From the NCBI GenBank assembly GCA_964463485.1, contig CAYXDO010000001.1:62001-126000 (forward strand): a stretch of 64,000 bases of DNA. Direction: 5' to 3'. The position numbers and the translations under genes are program-made. This DNA comes from CAYXDO01 sp964463485. Its GTDB lineage: Bacteria; Myxococcota; Kuafuiibacteriia; Kuafuiibacteriales; Kuafuiibacteriaceae. The notes under the pieces were generated by a model. That model searched no databases, was not told the DNA's origin, and saw only the letters and a program-made list of their open reading frames with translations. Shown one piece after another: positions 1 through 8,765 of the stretch; position 1 is the first letter of the stretch; every line of letters begins with the position of its first letter.

Positions 1-554
1 ACGGCGTCGTAGCCCTTGAAGATCCGATCTCTCGGGAGCCCGAGCGCCGCGGCATACGTGACGTGAGGCTCGCCTCCGACGAGGCCTGCGTCGAAGCGAC
101 CTACCACCGCCGACTTCACGCGCTCGGACCAGAACCCGCTCCCCGCAACGAAAGTCTCAGACATCAAGATCGCGACTCTGCGGCGCGCCCGACACCATGC
201 GAGCGCCGTGAGCGCTTCCGGCATCGCCCACCCGTTGATCGCAACGGCGCCCGGATCGAGCTTCGTCAGCGTCTCCACGACGCGACGAGCGATCTCCGAG
301 CGCGTCAACTGGCCGTAGTTCGAGTCTCGAAAGAGCGTGTGGCGATCGGTCGAGCCATCGCCTTCGATCACCTTCCAGCGGTATTCCGGATCCTCTCGCG
401 CGACCTCGAGCCCATGCACCTCGAGCCCTTGGGCGCCTAGCACTTCCCTGGCTCCTCTCAGGCGCGCCAGGTGGTACGGCCCAAACCGCTGCCAGATCAC
501 CGCGACCCGCGGCGACCGGAGCTTGTCAGGTCGAAGGCTTGCGCGCGCGAACAT
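1..554 (-). CDS. Glycosyltransferase, GT4-like N-terminal part (cut by window edge)
   Basis: This minus-strand gene runs off the left end of the window, so only the first 184 codons are seen. The N-terminus reads RVAVIWQRFGPYHLARLRGA after about 12 residues, which resembles the first Rossmann half of family 4 glycosyltransferases. The ATG at 554 lies inside the end of the methyltransferase gene (29 nt overlap), so the two are translationally coupled. Being the last visible gene of the operon gmhB-gmhA-glycosyltransferase-methyltransferase, it is probably involved in LPS core or another surface glycan. The donor and acceptor cannot be deduced. A start a few codons further in is possible. Confidence 0.6.
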   Translation of the reverse strand, partial: MFARASLRPDKLRSPRVAVIWQRFGPYHLARLRGAREVLGAQGLEVHGLEVAREDPEYRWKVIEGDGSTDRHTLFRDSNYGQLTRSEIARRVVETLTKLDPGAVAINGWAMPEALTALAWCRARRRVAILMSETFVAGSGFWSERVKSAVVGRFDAGLVGGEPHVTYAAALGLPRDRIFKGYDA

Positions 555-1323
555 AGATGGAGAAAGGGACGGCCGGGTCATCGTCGTCGAAGGGAAGCGC
601 CGGCAATGACAGCACGAAGACCGGAAAGCCAGCGATCGTTCCAAAGCGCTCCTGGGTGGACTTGATGCGCGAGCTGAAGGCCTGCCGGATCGGGCCTCCG
701 AGCCCCTCGAAGCCCTCGATCACGAAGCCGATCGGCTCGAGCAAAGCGCGGAAGCTCGCCTGCGTGTAGCCCGCCCTCACGTGCCCGCCGCCTTCATCGA
801 GATCGAGAGGGAACGTGGCGTTGTACGGATGCTCCGCGTTTGGCGTGGTGAGGTGCAGAATTCCGCCGGGCTCGAGCACGCGGAAGAACGCCTCACAGAC
901 CCCTTTGTCGTCGCGGATATGCTCGATCACTTCCGTGCAGACGATCTCGTCGAAGGGCCCGATTTCGTCCCTGAGCTTGTCGACCTCCTTGAGGTTCGCC
1001 AATCGAAAGTCGAGCTCGGACGGCGGCACCCGGAGGTGATCGTGGAACAACCGCCGGCAGGAGGTCGCTTCGTGCTCGTGGAACGTGACACCGACGACGC
1101 GATTTCCACGGAGCCAAGCCTGATAGGCCAGCATCCCGTTGCCGCAGCCAGCGTCGAGGACCAGCCGACTGCGATCTCCCCTTCCGAGCTTGGGCGGAAG
1201 GCGCCGGTAGCGGTCTCGGGTGTGGAGGTTCACGCCAGGGAAGAGCAGCCACTTCAACCGCTCCTTGAATTGGTAGCGACGGGCGAGCTCTCCGGCTCGC
1301 GCGTCGAGCGCTCGAGAAATCAC
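526..1323 (-). CDS. Class I SAM-dependent methyltransferase
   Basis: A 265-residue protein with the SAM-binding motif I LVLDAGCGNGMLAYQ near residue 56 and a motif typical of Methyltransf_11/25 proteins further on (EIVCTEVIEHI, then LEPGGILHLTTPN). The start overlaps the end of the upstream glycosyltransferase gene by 4 nt, and its own end overlaps the next glycosyltransferase. It therefore sits in the middle of a glycan-assembly operon and probably methylates a sugar or lipid-linked glycan intermediate. The substrate is inferred from context only. There is no signal peptide or membrane segment, so it should be cytoplasmic. Confidence 0.85.
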   Translation of the reverse strand: MISRALDARAGELARRYQFKERLKWLLFPGVNLHTRDRYRRLPPKLGRGDRSRLVLDAGCGNGMLAYQAWLRGNRVVGVTFHEHEATSCRRLFHDHLRVPPSELDFRLANLKEVDKLRDEIGPFDEIVCTEVIEHIRDDKGVCEAFFRVLEPGGILHLTTPNAEHPYNATFPLDLDEGGGHVRAGYTQASFRALLEPIGFVIEGFEGLGGPIRQAFSSRIKSTQERFGTIAGFPVFVLSLPALPFDDDDPAVPFSIYVRARKPST

Positions 1324-2615
1324 GATCTTCTCCTCGACAAGGTCTCCGCGGCGGCCGCCGCGAGCCTCTCTCCGTAGCGCGACACGTCGAAGTCTCGCGC
1401 GCGTAACTGGGCCGCTCGGCTCGCTCCCTCGAGGTGAGTCGTGTCCGTCGCGAGCCTGGTGAGGATTTCGGCGATTCGATCGGGCGCGTGCACGGGAACG
1501 ATGAAGCCGGATTCACCGTCGACGATCACATCGGCGGCTCCGGCGTTGGGTGTGGTGATGGGAACGCAGCCGAGCGCCATGGCTTCGAGCACGACCATCC
1601 CAAACGTGTCGCTCACGCTCGGCAGCACCAGCACATCGGCCCAACCCAACAGCCGCGCGAGCTCCCGGCGACCGAGGCGGCCGAGCAGCTCCACCGACGC
1701 CTCGGCCCGCGCGCGACCCGACGACGTCATCGAAATCGCCCCGGCGACCCGCGCCTCGGAGCGACGGATCCCGGCGAGGCTGCAGGCGCGGACGAAATCT
1801 GGAAGCCCTTTGCGCAGCCCATCATCACCGACGAACACGACTCGGAGCCCGCCCGGGGCTCGGGGAGGTCGTGGGAGGAATCGAGCGTCGATGCCGAGCG
1901 GTACGATCACACATCGGTCGGCTGGGCCGCCGGCGCTCACGATCATCCGCCTCAGGAAGCTCGAGTTGCACACGATCGTGTCCGCGGAGCTCCATTCGTT
2001 TCGCTGCCGCTCGAAGTACTCGTGCTCCGCGCTGGGGCGAGGAGGCATGTCGAAAGAGTCGGGCCAGGATCGCGCCGCCGACTCGACCAAATCCATCTCG
2101 GGAACCATCGGAGCGGTGGCGTGGTCTAACATGGTTGCCAGACCGAGGGCCCGCGCGCGCGCGAAAATCTCGAGGGCCGCCGACGTGTACGCGTAGGAGA
2201 CGTTGGCGTCGAAGAAGCCTGCCGCGGCCACTGCTTCGCCAAAGCGGACCCCGCGCTGGATCCAGGTCCTTGCCTGCGCAACGCTTCTGCGATTCGAAAT
2301 TCGCTCTTTGACGAGCACGGACGGAAAAAGCTCGACGCACTCGCTCGGGAGCTCCCCGTGGTGCCTGCCGGCGAGCGAGTGAAGGCCCCACGCTTCGAAG
2401 ATCCGCGAGGCCGTTCGGCTCCGAACGTACACGTCGGTGCAGAACCTCGCGAGCATGCCGAGGCGCGCCAAGGCCACGGGGACCAGGTAGCCACGGCGAG
2501 CGCCGAGCTGAGCCACATGAACGCGCGGCTTCGGGTCAAAGCGCGGCGTCGTCGGATCAAAGCGCGGCGTCGTCGGATCAAAACGCGGCGTCGTCGGATC
2601 AAAGCCAATCGGCAC
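1320..2615 (-). CDS. GT4 family glycosyltransferase with FDPTTPR repeats at the N-terminus
   Basis: The body is a GT-B glycosyltransferase: an N-terminal half starting VHVAQLGARRGYLVPVA and a C-terminal half with VVFVGDDGLRKGLPDFVRA, LLGWADVLVLPSVSDTFGMV and EAMALGCVPIT, the usual nucleotide-sugar-binding signature. The longest reading starts with GTG at 2615, overlapping gmhA by 17 nt, and then passes through three copies of FDPTTPR encoded by a 21 bp tandem repeat. A GTG at 2516, right after the repeat, is an alternative start and would make the repeat intergenic. I see no clear Shine-Dalgarno for either. The gene probably adds a sugar during LPS or surface glycan assembly. Confidence 0.85.
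   Translation of the reverse strand: MPIGFDPTTPRFDPTTPRFDPTTPRFDPKPRVHVAQLGARRGYLVPVALARLGMLARFCTDVYVRSRTASRIFEAWGLHSLAGRHHGELPSECVELFPSVLVKERISNRRSVAQARTWIQRGVRFGEAVAAAGFFDANVSYAYTSAALEIFARARALGLATMLDHATAPMVPEMDLVESAARSWPDSFDMPPRPSAEHEYFERQRNEWSSADTIVCNSSFLRRMIVSAGGPADRCVIVPLGIDARFLPRPPRAPGGLRVVFVGDDGLRKGLPDFVRACSLAGIRRSEARVAGAISMTSSGRARAEASVELLGRLGRRELARLLGWADVLVLPSVSDTFGMVVLEAMALGCVPITTPNAGAADVIVDGESGFIVPVHAPDRIAEILTRLATDTTHLEGASRAAQLRARDFDVSRYGERLAAAAAETLSRRRS
2536..2605 (-). repeat. 21 bp tandem repeat (3.3 copies) at the gmhA / glycosyltransferase junction
   Basis: Three near-identical 21 bp units (2536-2556, 2557-2577, 2578-2598; one substitution in the third) are followed by 7-8 matching bases. 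In the glycosyltransferase frame each unit reads FDPTTPR. The stop codon of gmhA lies at the edge of the last unit, so the array may have grown by duplication of the overlap between two genes. Because the unit is a multiple of three, copy-number change would not break the downstream frame. Confidence 0.9.
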
Positions 2616-3192
2616 GGTCGTCGAGCACCTGGCAGATCGAATGCCAGGCGAGGATGTGGAGCTCCTGGATGTGCGAGGTGACCTCGGAAGGCGCTTCGAA
2701 GTTGATGTCCGTCAGCGCTCGCAGCGCCTGGCCGCGAGCCCCGGTGAACCCGATCGTGACCGCACCGAGCTCCCGCGCGACGATCAATCCGCGATGTACG
2801 TTCGGCGAGTTGCCGCTCGTGCTGATGCCGACGACGACGTCGCCTTTCTGCGCGAGCGCTCGGACCTGCCTCGCGAACACCTCGCGGTAGTCCCAATCGT
2901 TAGAGATCGCAGTCAGCGCGGACGTGTCCGTGGTCAAGGCGATCGCGGGAATCGGGGGCCGGTCCTTCGAAAACCGCCCCACCAGCTCGGCAGCCACGTG
3001 TTGGGCATCTGCCGCGCTCCCTCCGTTGCCGAACACGAGCAGCTTCCCGCCTCGAGCGAGTCGCTCGAGCAAGACGGCCGCGACCTCTGCGAGCACACCT
3101 GGAGCTTCCGCAGCGAACCGCCGATGGGCCTCCAGGCTGCTTTGCGCGACTCGGGCGATAGCGGCTTCGATCGTTCCGTCGGGCGCTCCCAT
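2599..3192 (-). CDS. gmhA: D-sedoheptulose-7-phosphate isomerase (SIS domain)
   Basis: GmhA converts sedoheptulose 7-phosphate to D-glycero-D-manno-heptose 7-phosphate, the first step of ADP-heptose synthesis for LPS core. The SIS fold is clear: KLLVFGNGGSAADAQHVAAE with the phosphate-binding GGS, TDTSALTAISNDW, then VVGISTSGNSPNV and QELHILAWHSICQ at the C-terminus. I chose the ATG at 3192 because it gives 197 residues, the usual length. The frame is open further upstream into gmhB, but that extension has no family resemblance. It lies 37 nt after gmhB in the same operon. rfaE1 and rfaE2 near 36 kb supply the remaining steps. Confidence 0.93.
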   Translation of the reverse strand: MGAPDGTIEAAIARVAQSSLEAHRRFAAEAPGVLAEVAAVLLERLARGGKLLVFGNGGSAADAQHVAAELVGRFSKDRPPIPAIALTTDTSALTAISNDWDYREVFARQVRALAQKGDVVVGISTSGNSPNVHRGLIVARELGAVTIGFTGARGQALRALTDINFEAPSEVTSHIQELHILAWHSICQVLDDRADWL

Positions 3193-3229
3193 GAGAAGCA
3201 CGTGCTCTTCCTCGACGGGACTCGTTCCG

Positions 3230-3736
3230 TCAAGGACGGCGAGCCACGAGCTTGGCGACCAATTCCACGAGCTCGCCGCCTCCAAAGAGGTGGCCCGCTA
3301 CGCCCGCTCGCTCGGCCGCGACGAGGTCGCTCGCCTTGTCCCCGATCAAGAAGCTCGAGGCCAAGTCGATGTGGTGATCCCGAGCGAGCTCGAGGATCAT
3401 GCCTGGGTTCGGCTTACGGCACTGGCACTCGGCACGATAGGCGTGGACCGAAGCGTCGGGCAGGTGCGGGCAAAAGCGAAAATCGTCGATCCGCGCGCCC
3501 TGGGCCAAGAGCGTCTCGCTCATCCAGGCGTGCAGGCGTCGCGTGTCGTCCTCAGAGTAGAACCCGCGCGCGATCCCGGACTGGTTGGTCACCACGAGGA
3601 CCAGATAGCCAGACGTGTTGAGCAGCCGGATGGCGTCAACGATCCGAGGAGTCCAGACGACCCGCGCGGCCGATCCGATGTAGCCGTCGTCGCGGTTCAC
3701 TACGCCGTCTCGGTCGAGAAACGCGGCGGGCCTCAT
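3230..3736 (-). CDS. gmhB: D-glycero-beta-D-manno-heptose-1,7-bisphosphate 7-phosphatase
   Basis: A HAD-IIIA phosphatase of about 168 residues. The nucleophile and acid-base aspartates are in AAFLDRDGVVN (Asp8 and Asp10 from the chosen start). VVTNQSGIARGFY is HAD motif II, and CPHLPDASV followed by ECQCRKPNPGM gives the Cys/His ligands of the zinc loop typical of GmhB. LIGDKASD is the last HAD motif. I use the ATG at 3736 because the family begins right at the first aspartate motif; an ATG nine codons upstream (3763) is also in frame. It is first in the minus-strand operon leading to gmhA. Confidence 0.93.
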   Translation of the reverse strand: MRPAAFLDRDGVVNRDDGYIGSAARVVWTPRIVDAIRLLNTSGYLVLVVTNQSGIARGFYSEDDTRRLHAWMSETLLAQGARIDDFRFCPHLPDASVHAYRAECQCRKPNPGMILELARDHHIDLASSFLIGDKASDLVAAERAGVAGHLFGGGELVELVAKLVARRP

Positions 3737-4524
3737 GGATCTCGATGTTCCCGACCCTGGCACGAAGAATCATCATCTACACGAAGATCAACCGCGGGAG
3801 CGCAGCGAGCCTGCGCTGATGAACCGCGGGGAGCGCGGCGAGCCTGCGTCGCTGAATCGAGCCCGCCTCAGGGGGCTGGCTGCGTGCTCACGGGCTTGGC
3901 CGGAGCCTTACGCTCTGCGGCCTGCTCGAGCCCTCCGAGCAAAGTCTGCCGCTGAACGGCGTCGAGCTCGAGGAGCTGCGCGTTGACTTCCACCGCCCGC
4001 GCGACGCGGAGCCATGCAGCGCGGCGCCTCCGGCGGAGTCCCAGCCCAAGTCGACCGGCCAGGGTGCGTCGTGCGGCCGTGCGGCCCGGACCCCACGCTT
4101 CCCGAGCAGGCGAAGGGTATAATGCCCGACTTTGCCTTCGAGCGCCGAGGCGACGTCAGCTACGGCGCATACCGCTCCCGCGCGTCGAACATCAACCCCG
4201 ACGCCGAGTCTTCAGAGTCCGAGCCCCAAGCGGTTCCGTCTAAAACGCCCGGTGTCGTCGATCCGATGATCGTCGGGAAGGGTGACGTGCGCGCAGAAGC
4301 CTATGCTCGGGTTCAGTCCCGGGACGACCGGTTTTCTGATCCGAATCCGAACGCGAGGGCCGGCCGGGCGAGCTCTCGAGCCGGTGGACCCATCGGCCCA
4401 GGTTTCCTTCCCCCGGCGCCCCGTTTCCGGTTCGGGTCTGATTCGACGAGGAACCTCGACGCAACCGGGCTTGCGGTCGGATAGCCGAAAGTTCTGCCGT
4501 CGCTTGCCACGCGAGGTATGTCAC
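3737..4524. other. Intergenic region without a confident gene; possible broken gene on the minus strand
   Basis: About 790 bp between gmhB and the DUF2064-type gene. The best candidate on the minus strand is a frame ending at 3868 that reads NAQLLELDAVQRQTLLGGL and ends KPVSTQPAP. It has no ATG, GTG or TTG near its beginning, and a plausible upstream stretch (SALEGKVGHYTLRLLGKRG) lies in another frame around 4090-4160. That pattern would fit a small gene with a frameshift, but could be chance in this composition. The stretch 4250-4500 shows nothing recognisable. No tRNA-like fold was seen. Confidence 0.3.
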
Positions 4525-5202
4525 CTATCCTCGTCCGTCTCGAGGGTGAAGGATCCGAAGGGCCGCGGGGCGCGTGTGGCGCAGCGCATCCGCCGGCGCG
4601 TGCGCAAGAACGTGCTCGAGATCGGCGAGCTCGTCGATGTCGGCCTCCGTCCCCAGCTCGAGGAGGCGCGCGGACGTCCGGCGCGCCGCGGCTCGCGTGG
4701 CGGCTAAGACGCCGCTCGTCGACCATGGAATCTCTTCGGACACCAACTCCTCGGCCAAATCACGAGCTCCGATGAGATCGTAGCCTCCGTCGCGAACCGG
4801 ACCCACCACCACGAACCCGCGGGCGATGGCGTCGAAGGCCGACACGATGCGCCTCGGATCCATCTGCGGTGAGTCGGTCCCGATCACCACGACCTCGTCC
4901 GCGCCTGGCGTGCGATGGGCGTGCTGAATTCTCGACCCGAGCCCTCGACCCTCTTGAAGGCGCACGTTCACATGCGCCGGCCAAGACACCTCGTCGAGCT
5001 CCGAGGGATCTTCGGCGGCCAGGAGAACCCAAAGCTCGCAGCCTAGCTCGGCCCTGACCGCCTCTGCTGCGTCGAGCACGTCGTTCGAAAACGCGCGATA
5101 GAGCTCCGCTGCTTGCTCGAACGAGAGCGGCGGACACATCCGCGTCTTGACTCGGCCTGGTTTTGGAACCTTGGCCATCACCACGAGCGCGCGCCGGCTC
5201 AT
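4525..5202 (-). CDS. DUF2064 / TIGR04282-type glycosyltransferase-like protein
   Basis: A 225-residue GT-A-like protein. It begins RALVVMAKVPKPGRVKTRM, the hallmark of this family, and carries a central VVVIGTDSPQMDPRRI and VVVGPVRDGGYDLIGA, where the GTDSP and DGGY motifs correspond to the nucleotide-sugar site. Some relatives were annotated in arsenosugar gene clusters, but many lie elsewhere and the substrate is unknown. It starts 7 nt after the upstream lipoprotein gene, so it is probably the last gene of the 7610-4525 operon. It is cytoplasmic, with no signal peptide. Confidence 0.82.
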   Translation of the reverse strand: MSRRALVVMAKVPKPGRVKTRMCPPLSFEQAAELYRAFSNDVLDAAEAVRAELGCELWVLLAAEDPSELDEVSWPAHVNVRLQEGRGLGSRIQHAHRTPGADEVVVIGTDSPQMDPRRIVSAFDAIARGFVVVGPVRDGGYDLIGARDLAEELVSEEIPWSTSGVLAATRAAARRTSARLLELGTEADIDELADLEHVLAHAPADALRHTRPAALRILHPRDGRG

Positions 5203-5209
5203 CGACTCA

Positions 5210-6121
5210 TCATGTGGGTAGGCATCGGTAGCGACCGCTTCCGATGCCTACGCAAGTCAGCCCGGGTGGGCAAGAGTTGGGGTCGAAGGGATCGCACGAG
5301 GTCACGATAGGCCCTGCGTCCGGAGGCCCGCCGGTACCGCAGACGGTCGACGGTCCAGGTGGGTTGCCTTCGGAAATCACGATACACTGAAGCGGTGGAA
5401 CACACCCGTCCGCGCCGAGGGATGGGTCGCAAGGGTCGCCGGCCTGGCCGAGCTCGGTGCACTGACAGACTTCCCGACCCTCGACGAACGGGCACGTGCA
5501 ACCCAGCGCCGTCTTGCAGGTCGGCCGATCCTCCGTGCATGGCTCACCGGCGCTTCCATCGGAGCACAGCCACGTAGACCCGATCGGGTCGGAACGTTTG
5601 GCGCACGACTCACCCTCAACACACGTCGCGGGCTCTTCCAAATCACAGAGTCCCGTCGAATCGACCGGAGTAGGGTCACAGGAACAAGAGACCGATCCGT
5701 TCTGAGCTCGGCAGATGCACCCGAACGGAGTCTGGCAGAGCGAGTCCGAGTCACGACTGCAAGGTGAGTCCGTTCGCCCGTCGCTGCAGAGGAAGCTCGA
5801 TCCCTCGACCTGACGCGCTCGGATACACGTGAGACCGTTCGTGCAGCTCGCCGCCACCTGCGGATCACAAGTCTGGAGAAACGCCGCAGGCTGATGGCAC
5901 CCGCAGCCGTCCGGCAAGCAAGTGCAGACCTCGGACGCCCCGCAGGCCGGCTTGCAGCGAAACGGGCCGGTGTCCGGAGCCTCCGCGTCGAACACTCGGG
6001 CGTCCACGAAGTGCCCCGAATCTGGGATGACGAACGCGCCACCGTCGGCCGGGCCATTGCCGCTGTAAGATTCGCTGCACGCGGTCAAGGCGGCGAGGGC
6101 CAGAAGCGGGCGGTTGCTCAT
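5210..6121 (-). CDS. Cys-rich secreted lipoprotein
   Basis: A 303-residue protein with a short signal peptide and lipobox (LAALTAC, Cys15), then a D/A/P-rich linker, then a body dominated by cysteines. The body has repeated modules such as ACGASEVCTCLPDGCGC, each with several Cys and Gly-Cys pairs, suggesting many disulfides outside the cytoplasm. Modules of this style are common in predicted myxobacterial surface lipoproteins, where their role is unknown. It lies 52 nt after the DUF3370-like gene and 7 nt before the DUF2064-type gene on the same strand. I cannot assign a function. Confidence 0.7.
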   Translation of the reverse strand: MSNRPLLALAALTACSESYSGNGPADGGAFVIPDSGHFVDARVFDAEAPDTGPFRCKPACGASEVCTCLPDGCGCHQPAAFLQTCDPQVAASCTNGLTCIRARQVEGSSFLCSDGRTDSPCSRDSDSLCQTPFGCICRAQNGSVSCSCDPTPVDSTGLCDLEEPATCVEGESCAKRSDPIGSTWLCSDGSAGEPCTEDRPTCKTALGCTCPFVEGREVCQCTELGQAGDPCDPSLGADGCVPPLQCIVISEGNPPGPSTVCGTGGPPDAGPIVTSCDPFDPNSCPPGLTCVGIGSGRYRCLPT

Positions 6122-6173
6122 CGACCGGATGAGTCTCCCACGAACGGCCCGAGGCGTCGAGCAGGACGTGTTT

Positions 6174-7610
6174 TTAGAACGTCTCGATTGAGAGCGCCTG
6201 AGGAATGGCTGCCAATCCCGGGACCATCGCTCGGAATCGAAGCGTGCGCGTAGCTCTCGGACCGAGCGAGAAGTCTCCGAGCGTCGTGGTCACCGCACCC
6301 GGAACGTGACGCACCACGATTTCGGCTCCGTCGAGGACCCCCGCGCCATCCCACCATCTCGATGCGGTTCCCGTGGCCAGGCTGTGAAAGGCGACCCTCA
6401 CTCGTCGGGACGTCGAATCAGCACCGTCGTGGATCAAAGTCAGCTCGAAGTCATACACGTTGCCGTACATTCCGACAGCTTCGGCGGCGCTCACGTCGTA
6501 GTGGCCGATCGCGGGGAAGGCTTGGATTTGAGGCAAGCCGCCACCCGTCGCAGTATTGACCATGAATGCGACATTCTTCGGGCCTGCGGGCACCGAAACC
6601 GTGATCGTGGAGGTCCAGGTATCGTGCGCGTACACGCCTGCCTCGCGACCATAGGGAGGGGGCGGGCTCCCGCTCGTTCGGTAGTCTCCCGGTGCGTCCT
6701 CCCGCGATCGGGTGAGCGCCTCCGAAAGGGTTCCAGCGTCCGTGGCCAAGACGTAGACGAACACCGGCGCGCTCGCTCGGAGCCCGAAGCGACCGTCGAC
6801 CTCCGCCCCGTCGTTCACGCGCTTCTGCCAAACCAACAACCCACGCGAAGGCTGAATCTCGGTGGGCTGGACGATCGTCTCGGGCAAATCGAGGATCCAT
6901 TCGCGCGACACACGAAAATCCGGACTCGAACCGAGCCCCAGCCCGCCCGTCTCGGTCTGTGAGTATCCGGACCCGCGAGCCTCGATGGTCACGTTCGCGG
7001 CGTTGGGGTTGGTCACCAAAATGCCCACGTACTTGACCGAGCCGCTGCGATTGAGGTGATGAAGATACACTCCAAACTCACCTTCGAGACGAACCGGAGT
7101 CCCGCCGCGCGTGGGAGACGGCCGGGCGTTCCCATAGAGCAACCCAGGTCCCTCGAATATTTCTGGGTTGTTGCTCGTGAGCACGGGTGGGCCCGAACCC
7201 CCACCCGGGAGCGGCAAGAGTTGAGCGCGACTCGGAGGGCCACTCAGAATTCCAGCTCGCCAAGGCAGCGACGCGTCCGGTGCGCGGGCGTCCGGCGCGT
7301 CCGCGTCCAAAGCGCCCGCGTCGAGCGACCCGACGTCCACTCTGGCTCCATCGAGAGAACCCATGTCCCTCGGCCCTGCATCCGGCCGCAGAACATCCTG
7401 CACCGTCGCATCGAGACGTCCATCCACGAGCGCCGAGTCCAAATGGGCGATCCCACCGCCATCGGCCGGCAACGCTCGGTCCGACCGGGACGAGCTCGGA
7501 TCAGGCTCGGTCGCACAAGCGACGAGACCGAAGATCGTCGCCCAGGCCAGCGCCGGAGCAAGTTTTTCGAGCGTGTCCGCGCGTGAGGCGAACGAGCGAT
7601 CGATTCGCAC
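6174..7610 (-). CDS. DUF3370-like secreted lipoprotein
   Basis: After a signal sequence with lipobox GLVAC there is a long D/A-rich linker and then a domain that reads LLPLPGGGSGPPVLTSNNPE, followed by a GLLYGNARPSPT segment and GEFGVYLHHLNR. This order (a PG-rich start, SN-PE, a GILL-like element and a G-F-x-HH element) matches my memory of DUF3370, a family best known from cyanobacteria. Function is unknown. I chose the GTG at 7610 because it puts the lipobox Cys at residue 32 and leaves a gap to the divergent pirin gene; the frame stays open to 7703, which would give an unusually long leader. It is first in the operon toward 4525. Confidence 0.7.
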   Translation of the reverse strand: MRIDRSFASRADTLEKLAPALAWATIFGLVACATEPDPSSSRSDRALPADGGGIAHLDSALVDGRLDATVQDVLRPDAGPRDMGSLDGARVDVGSLDAGALDADAPDARAPDASLPWRAGILSGPPSRAQLLPLPGGGSGPPVLTSNNPEIFEGPGLLYGNARPSPTRGGTPVRLEGEFGVYLHHLNRSGSVKYVGILVTNPNAANVTIEARGSGYSQTETGGLGLGSSPDFRVSREWILDLPETIVQPTEIQPSRGLLVWQKRVNDGAEVDGRFGLRASAPVFVYVLATDAGTLSEALTRSREDAPGDYRTSGSPPPPYGREAGVYAHDTWTSTITVSVPAGPKNVAFMVNTATGGGLPQIQAFPAIGHYDVSAAEAVGMYGNVYDFELTLIHDGADSTSRRVRVAFHSLATGTASRWWDGAGVLDGAEIVVRHVPGAVTTTLGDFSLGPRATRTLRFRAMVPGLAAIPQALSIETF

Positions 7611-7737
7611 CACGAGAGGCTGCCAAAAAACGACAGCCCAAGCACTCAGCCGAGTGTCGGCAGGCCCCTGATCCGCGAAACAGTCCAATCCGCCCATGAC
7701 CATCGACGCGGCGGCTCGATTCGACCATCATCCGGGT

Positions 7738-8760
7738 ATGAAAGATCCCATCCTCGACCTTCGTCCCCTCGGATTTCCTTGGGAGACCTTCGATCCGTTC
7801 CTTTTCTGCGTTCACCACGACGACGCGTACCCAGCCGGCAATGAGAAGCTCGGCCCGGCCGCCTCGCTCGCGGGCCGCCAGATCGGCCAGGACTTTCAGC
7901 TCAAGGACGGCTGGCGTATGTATCACGGTGACACCGTCCCCGGGTTCCCGCAGCACCCTCATCGCGGGTTCGAGACCGTCACCATCGTGCGCCGTGGTCT
8001 CGTCGATCACTCCGACAGCATGGGCGCAGCGGCCCGTTATGGGCGCGGAGACGTGCAGTGGCTCACCGCGGGCCACGGCATCGTCCACGCCGAGATGTTC
8101 CCGCTGCTCGACAAGAGCGGTCCCAACCCAGTCGAGCTCTTTCAAATCTGGCTGAACTTGCCCGGTGAGAACAAGCTCGTGGACCCGTACTTCTCGATGC
8201 TGTGGGGCCATGACATCCCCAGGAAGGAGCTTCGCGATGCTCAGGCAAAGAGGACCGAGCTGACGGTCATCGCTGGTGCGCTCCCGGGCCTGAAGCCTCC
8301 ATCCCCGCCGCCTCAATCGTGGGCTTCACGCCCCGCCGCCAAGGTGGCGATCTGGACCCTGAAGATGGATCCGGGCGCGACCTGGACCCTGCCGGCAGCG
8401 GAGAAAGGGATGAACCGTACGCTCTATTTCTTCGCGGGTGAGTCGATCCGAGTGGGCTCGGAGACTCTCGCCGGACCCATCGGTGCCCGACTCAGGCCAG
8501 ATGCGGCCCCGGTCCTGGTCAACGGCGACAAACTCAGCGAGCTCCTTCTGCTCCAAGGCATGCCCATCGGCGAGCCGGTCGTCCAATACGGACCTTTCGT
8601 GATGAACACTCGGTTCGAAATCCAGCAGGCCTTCACCGATTACCGAAAAACTGGGTTTGGAGGTTGGCCCTGGCCGAGTGACGATCCGGTTCACGGGCGA
8701 GAGGGCCGCTTTGCTCGGCACAGCGACGGGAAAGTCGAAAGACCCGCCGAGAAGGTTTGA
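7738..8760 (+). CDS. Pirin family protein
   Basis: A 340-residue bicupin. The N-terminal cupin carries the metal-binding motif FPQHPHRGFETVTIV (His73, His75 from the ATG at 7738) and, about 40 residues later, TAGHGIVHAEM with further His and Glu ligands. This is the canonical pirin iron site. Bacterial pirins have been described as quercetin dioxygenases or redox-sensitive regulators, so the substrate is open. I prefer the ATG at 7738 to the one at 7696 because family members begin close to the LDLRPLGFPW-type segment. The gene is divergent from the DUF3370-like gene and converges with the sigma-54 activator, 5 nt apart. Confidence 0.88.
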   Translation: MKDPILDLRPLGFPWETFDPFLFCVHHDDAYPAGNEKLGPAASLAGRQIGQDFQLKDGWRMYHGDTVPGFPQHPHRGFETVTIVRRGLVDHSDSMGAAARYGRGDVQWLTAGHGIVHAEMFPLLDKSGPNPVELFQIWLNLPGENKLVDPYFSMLWGHDIPRKELRDAQAKRTELTVIAGALPGLKPPSPPPQSWASRPAAKVAIWTLKMDPGATWTLPAAEKGMNRTLYFFAGESIRVGSETLAGPIGARLRPDAAPVLVNGDKLSELLLLQGMPIGEPVVQYGPFVMNTRFEIQQAFTDYRKTGFGGWPWPSDDPVHGREGRFARHSDGKVERPAEKV

Positions 8761-8765
8761 GTCCG

